Assembly (NCBI GenBank): GCA_934394515.1
Contig: CAKRRU010000059.1
Location: forward strand, 1-15,462
From: an uncultured Acetatifactor sp.
Lineage (GTDB): Bacteria; Bacillota; Clostridia; Lachnospirales; Lachnospiraceae
Direction of reading: 5' to 3'
Length of the DNA: 15,462 nucleotides
Positions 13,470-15,462 of the stretch are shown here, piece by piece (position 1 is the first letter of the stretch; each line of letters begins with the position of its first letter). The translations under genes and the position numbers were made by a program. The notes below the pieces were generated by a model. The model saw only the letters and a list, made by a program, of their open reading frames with translations, was not told the DNA's origin and did no database searches.

Positions 13470-14669
13470 ATGGCAGCGGATATCAAAAACTATCTGAAGG
13501 AAAAAGAAAAAAGACAGAAGAATCAGGATGATTATAAGAAAAAGCTCCGTAAGCATCATCTGACGATTGTATATCGCGTATTACTGGTGATCGCAGCGCT
13601 GGGAGCGGCACTGGCACTGGTGATGGTACAGGCCAAACGGCATATTTATACGGGATATGATACTGTGTCATCCGTAAACAGAGAGGTGGCATCCGATGCA
13701 CTGGATGTCCGGCTGAAAAACGGTATCCTGACTTACAGTAAGGATGGAGCGCATTGCACCGATGCGAAAGGAAACGTAAAATGGAATCAGACTTATGTGA
13801 TCCAGGATGTGCGCCTGGCAGTATGCCGGGATGCGGCGGCCATCGGCAGTTATAACGGCCGTGAGATTTATGTACAGAATACAGAAAAGCAGTTGGGGAC
13901 AATAACCACGACAATGCCGATCCGCAATATTACGGTGGCTGAGACGGGAAGAGTAACAGCGGTGCTGGCGGATACGGATGTGACCTGGATCAAGACCTAC
14001 GAAGCAGACGGTACCAACAGTTATACAGGGCAGGCGCATATGAATGACGGAGGATATCCTATTTCAGTGTGCTTATCTCCCGGCGGAGAGCTTCTGGCAG
14101 TCAGCTATCTGTATGTGGATGCGGGTGTGGTAAAGACGAATGTTGTATTTTACAATTTCGGACCGGTGGGGGAGAACCAGAGCGATTATCTGGTCAGCGC
14201 CTATTCTTATTCGGATCTGATCGTTCCGAAGGTACAGTTCATGAACAATGATACAGCATTTGCGGTAGGAGACAGCAGACTTATGATCTACACGGGCTCC
14301 CAGAAGCCGGTGACGGCAGGGGAATATCTGTATGATGAGGAGATACAGTCTGTCTTCTATAGTGAAAAGTATGTGGGACTGGTATTGCTTTCCGACCAGG
14401 CAGAGAATAAATATCGCATGGATGTATATAATACTTCTGCTGTGAAGGTGGGAAGTTATTATTTTGATGTGGATTATACGGATATCTTCTTCGAAGAAGA
14501 TGCTATAGTTATCTATAATGAATCAGAGTGTCAGATCTTTACGACAGAGGGTGTGGAGAAATATCACGGGAACTTCAATAAGAGTGCGAGACTCATGCTT
14601 CCCGCCAACGGATCTTATAAATATTATCTGGTTACGGATAATACAATAGATACGATACAATTAAAATAA
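13470..14669 (+). CDS. DUF5711-like single-pass membrane protein
   Basis: 399 residues. A very basic cytosolic N-terminus (KEKEKRQKNQDDYKKKLRKHH, residues 10-30) precedes one TM helix (about 31-53); the remaining 340 residues should lie outside. That part has many short beta strands with repeated dipeptides such as V-x-F-Y and recurring I/V-Y-N, consistent with a beta-propeller-like sensor or scaffold, although no WD or NHL signature is clear. Length, layout and the CvpA neighbour match the Lachnospiraceae family annotated as DUF5711, whose function is unknown; the family call is from memory. The ATG is supported by AAGGA 9 nt upstream. The CvpA-family gene follows after 13 nt, so the two form an operon. 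Its leader contains unusual repeats and a dyad. Confidence 0.75.
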   Translation: MAADIKNYLKEKEKRQKNQDDYKKKLRKHHLTIVYRVLLVIAALGAALALVMVQAKRHIYTGYDTVSSVNREVASDALDVRLKNGILTYSKDGAHCTDAKGNVKWNQTYVIQDVRLAVCRDAAAIGSYNGREIYVQNTEKQLGTITTTMPIRNITVAETGRVTAVLADTDVTWIKTYEADGTNSYTGQAHMNDGGYPISVCLSPGGELLAVSYLYVDAGVVKTNVVFYNFGPVGENQSDYLVSAYSYSDLIVPKVQFMNNDTAFAVGDSRLMIYTGSQKPVTAGEYLYDEEIQSVFYSEKYVGLVLLSDQAENKYRMDVYNTSAVKVGSYYFDVDYTDIFFEEDAIVIYNESECQIFTTEGVEKYHGNFNKSARLMLPANGSYKYYLVTDNTIDTIQLK

Positions 14670-14682
14670 CAGGAGAATACAA

Positions 14683-15189
14683 ATGACTTTAAATTTAGTA
14701 TTGATCATTGCGGCAGTAATACTGGTATATATGGTAATGAGAGGATATGAGAAGGGGATGGTGCGGAGCCTGATCTCGCTGATCTCACTGCTGGTTACGT
14801 GTGTAGTGCTGTTTTTGGTCTGCAATGCGGTGGGAAACTATTTCAACGGCAGATTTTTCAGCATGATCCTTACATTATTGCTGATTGCTGCTATAAGCGT
14901 GGTGCATCATTTGCTCAATGCGGTTTTCTTTTCGGCAAAAATGATTTCAAAACTACCTATAGTGCATGGACTGGATAAATTACTAGGTGTTGTGGCCGGA
15001 ATATTGGAAACTGTTCTAATTATTTGGACAATATATTCATTTAATATATTCAGAGACCTGGGAACTTTGGGCCAGGTACTTGTTGATTATACCAGAGACA
15101 GCAGAATACTTACATATTTGTACGAAAACAACTATCTGGCACACTGGATCGAACAGATCGGAGAAAAGCTTCCGCTCTTTATAAAATAA
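14683..15189 (+). CDS. CvpA-family membrane protein
   Basis: 168 residues with four predicted TM helices (about 2-19, 28-48, 60-80 and 100-120), the usual CvpA layout. The family motif RGYEKGMVRSLISLISL (20-36) follows TM1, and PIVHGLDKLLGVVAGILETVLIIW (92-115) marks the last helix, with the conserved Gly-x5-Gly pattern. CvpA was first linked to colicin V production in E. coli and is now associated with envelope stress tolerance; the molecular role is unsettled. AGGAG (14671-14675) lies 7 nt before the ATG, and the gene is 13 nt after the DUF5711-like gene. It is the last gene of the membrane module and is followed by a hairpin. Confidence 0.9.
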   Translation: MTLNLVLIIAAVILVYMVMRGYEKGMVRSLISLISLLVTCVVLFLVCNAVGNYFNGRFFSMILTLLLIAAISVVHHLLNAVFFSAKMISKLPIVHGLDKLLGVVAGILETVLIIWTIYSFNIFRDLGTLGQVLVDYTRDSRILTYLYENNYLAHWIEQIGEKLPLFIK

Positions 15190-15197
15190 AGACTAAA

Positions 15198-15233
15198 ATC
15201 CCCTGTCTCTGCGGAATTTGTAGGACAGGGGAT
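15198..15233 (+). terminator. Hairpin terminator after the CvpA-family gene
   Basis: ATCCCCTGTC (15198-15207) and GACAGGGGAT (15224-15233) form a perfect 10-bp stem, extended inside by CTGC/GTAG past one bulged T. The 3' side is AATTTGTG, so the T-tract is poor; still the position and strength suggest termination before the promoter array. Confidence 0.65.
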
Positions 15234-15262
15234 AATTTGTGTAAAAAATTCGAAAAATAATG

Positions 15263-15291
15263 TTGACAAGTGGTATACAGGGTGATATACT
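15263..15291 (+). promoter_or_regulatory. Promoter P1 of the right-edge array
   Basis: TTGACA (15263-15268), exactly 17 nt, then TATACT (15286-15291). Eleven of twelve consensus matches; it points out of the window. Confidence 0.85.
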
Positions 15292-15366
15292 CAGATTCGT
15301 TGTTGAGGCAGCGCCAAAACAACAAAGACAACTTGAAAGAAACTTGAAAAGATTTCAAAAAAGTTG

Positions 15367-15395
15367 TTGACAAATGTTAGTGGGCGTGGTAATAT
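15367..15395 (+). promoter_or_regulatory. Promoter P2 of the right-edge array
   Basis: TTGACA (15367-15372), 17 nt, TAATAT (15390-15395). The -35 sits in AAAAAAGTTGTTGACAAA, which recurs at P3. A start near 15402 would put the GAAA-loop hairpin at the 5' end of the transcript. Confidence 0.85.
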
Positions 15396-15408
15396 AAAAA
15401 CCTGCCGC

Positions 15409-15426
15409 GAAAAACGAAAGTTTTTC
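15409..15426 (+). other. GNRA-capped hairpin between P2 and P3
   Basis: GAAAAAC (15409-15415), loop GAAA, GTTTTTC (15420-15426): a perfect 7-bp stem with a GNRA tetraloop at the start of the P2 transcript. It may be a leader stability or antitermination element. Confidence 0.5.
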
Positions 15427-15453
15427 AAGACAAAAAAGTTTTTAAAAAAGTTG

Positions 15454-15459
15454 TTGACA
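15454..15459 (+). promoter_or_regulatory. -35 box of promoter P3, cut by the window edge
   Basis: TTGACA within AAAAAAGTTGTTGACAAA, an 18-nt repeat of the P2 -35 context about 87 nt further on. The -10 lies outside the window. Stacked consensus promoters with A/T-rich upstream tracts are typical of Clostridia rRNA operons, so a 16S rRNA gene is expected downstream. Confidence 0.7.
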
Positions 15460-15462
15460 AAC

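Overview
The window looks like a chromosomal segment of a low-to-moderate GC Clostridia bacterium, most likely of the family Lachnospiraceae. That is inferred from the gene content (a GLUG-type surface protein with Lachnospiraceae-style Asn- and Thr/Pro-rich linkers, a DUF5711-like protein next to a CvpA-family protein, a pfkA-dnaX-ybaB-recR run) and from strong AGGAGG-type ribosome binding sites. All real genes lie on the plus strand. No database search was possible, so the genus is not called. I saw no tRNA, rRNA, CRISPR array, insertion sequence or phage gene.

Region 1 (1-2704): a FabK/nitronate monooxygenase-like flavoprotein overlaps fabH by 4 nt, followed by a MarR-type regulator and a clean terminator. 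This is probably a fatty-acid synthesis module with its own FabT-like regulator. Region 2 (2705-6960): one gene for a 1,325-residue secreted, membrane-anchored surface protein, with its own promoter, leader hairpin and terminator. Its beta-repeat segments are much richer in A+T than the rest. Region 3 (6961-10965): housekeeping genes pfkA, dnaX, ybaB and recR, with a symmetrical structured element in the dnaX-ybaB gap. Region 4 (10966-12179): galM, closed by a long hairpin whose 3' arm contains the ribosome binding site of the next gene. Region 5 (12180-15233): three genes for membrane-linked proteins: a cytosolic domain-TM-LysM protein, a DUF5711-like single-pass protein and a CvpA-family protein. 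They have unusual leader structures and end at a hairpin. Region 6 (15234-15462): an array of consensus sigma-70 promoters pointing out of the window, very probably driving an rRNA operon just beyond the edge.

The parts best supported as unusual are: the hairpin that sequesters a ribosome binding site between galM and the LysM gene; the LysM protein's N-terminal domain, which looks like a JAMM/MPN fold without its metal ligands; the 17-bp leader stem with 9-bp tandem repeats before the DUF5711 gene; the loop-E-like element before ybaB; and a four-cysteine motif at the C-terminus of the FabK-like enzyme.
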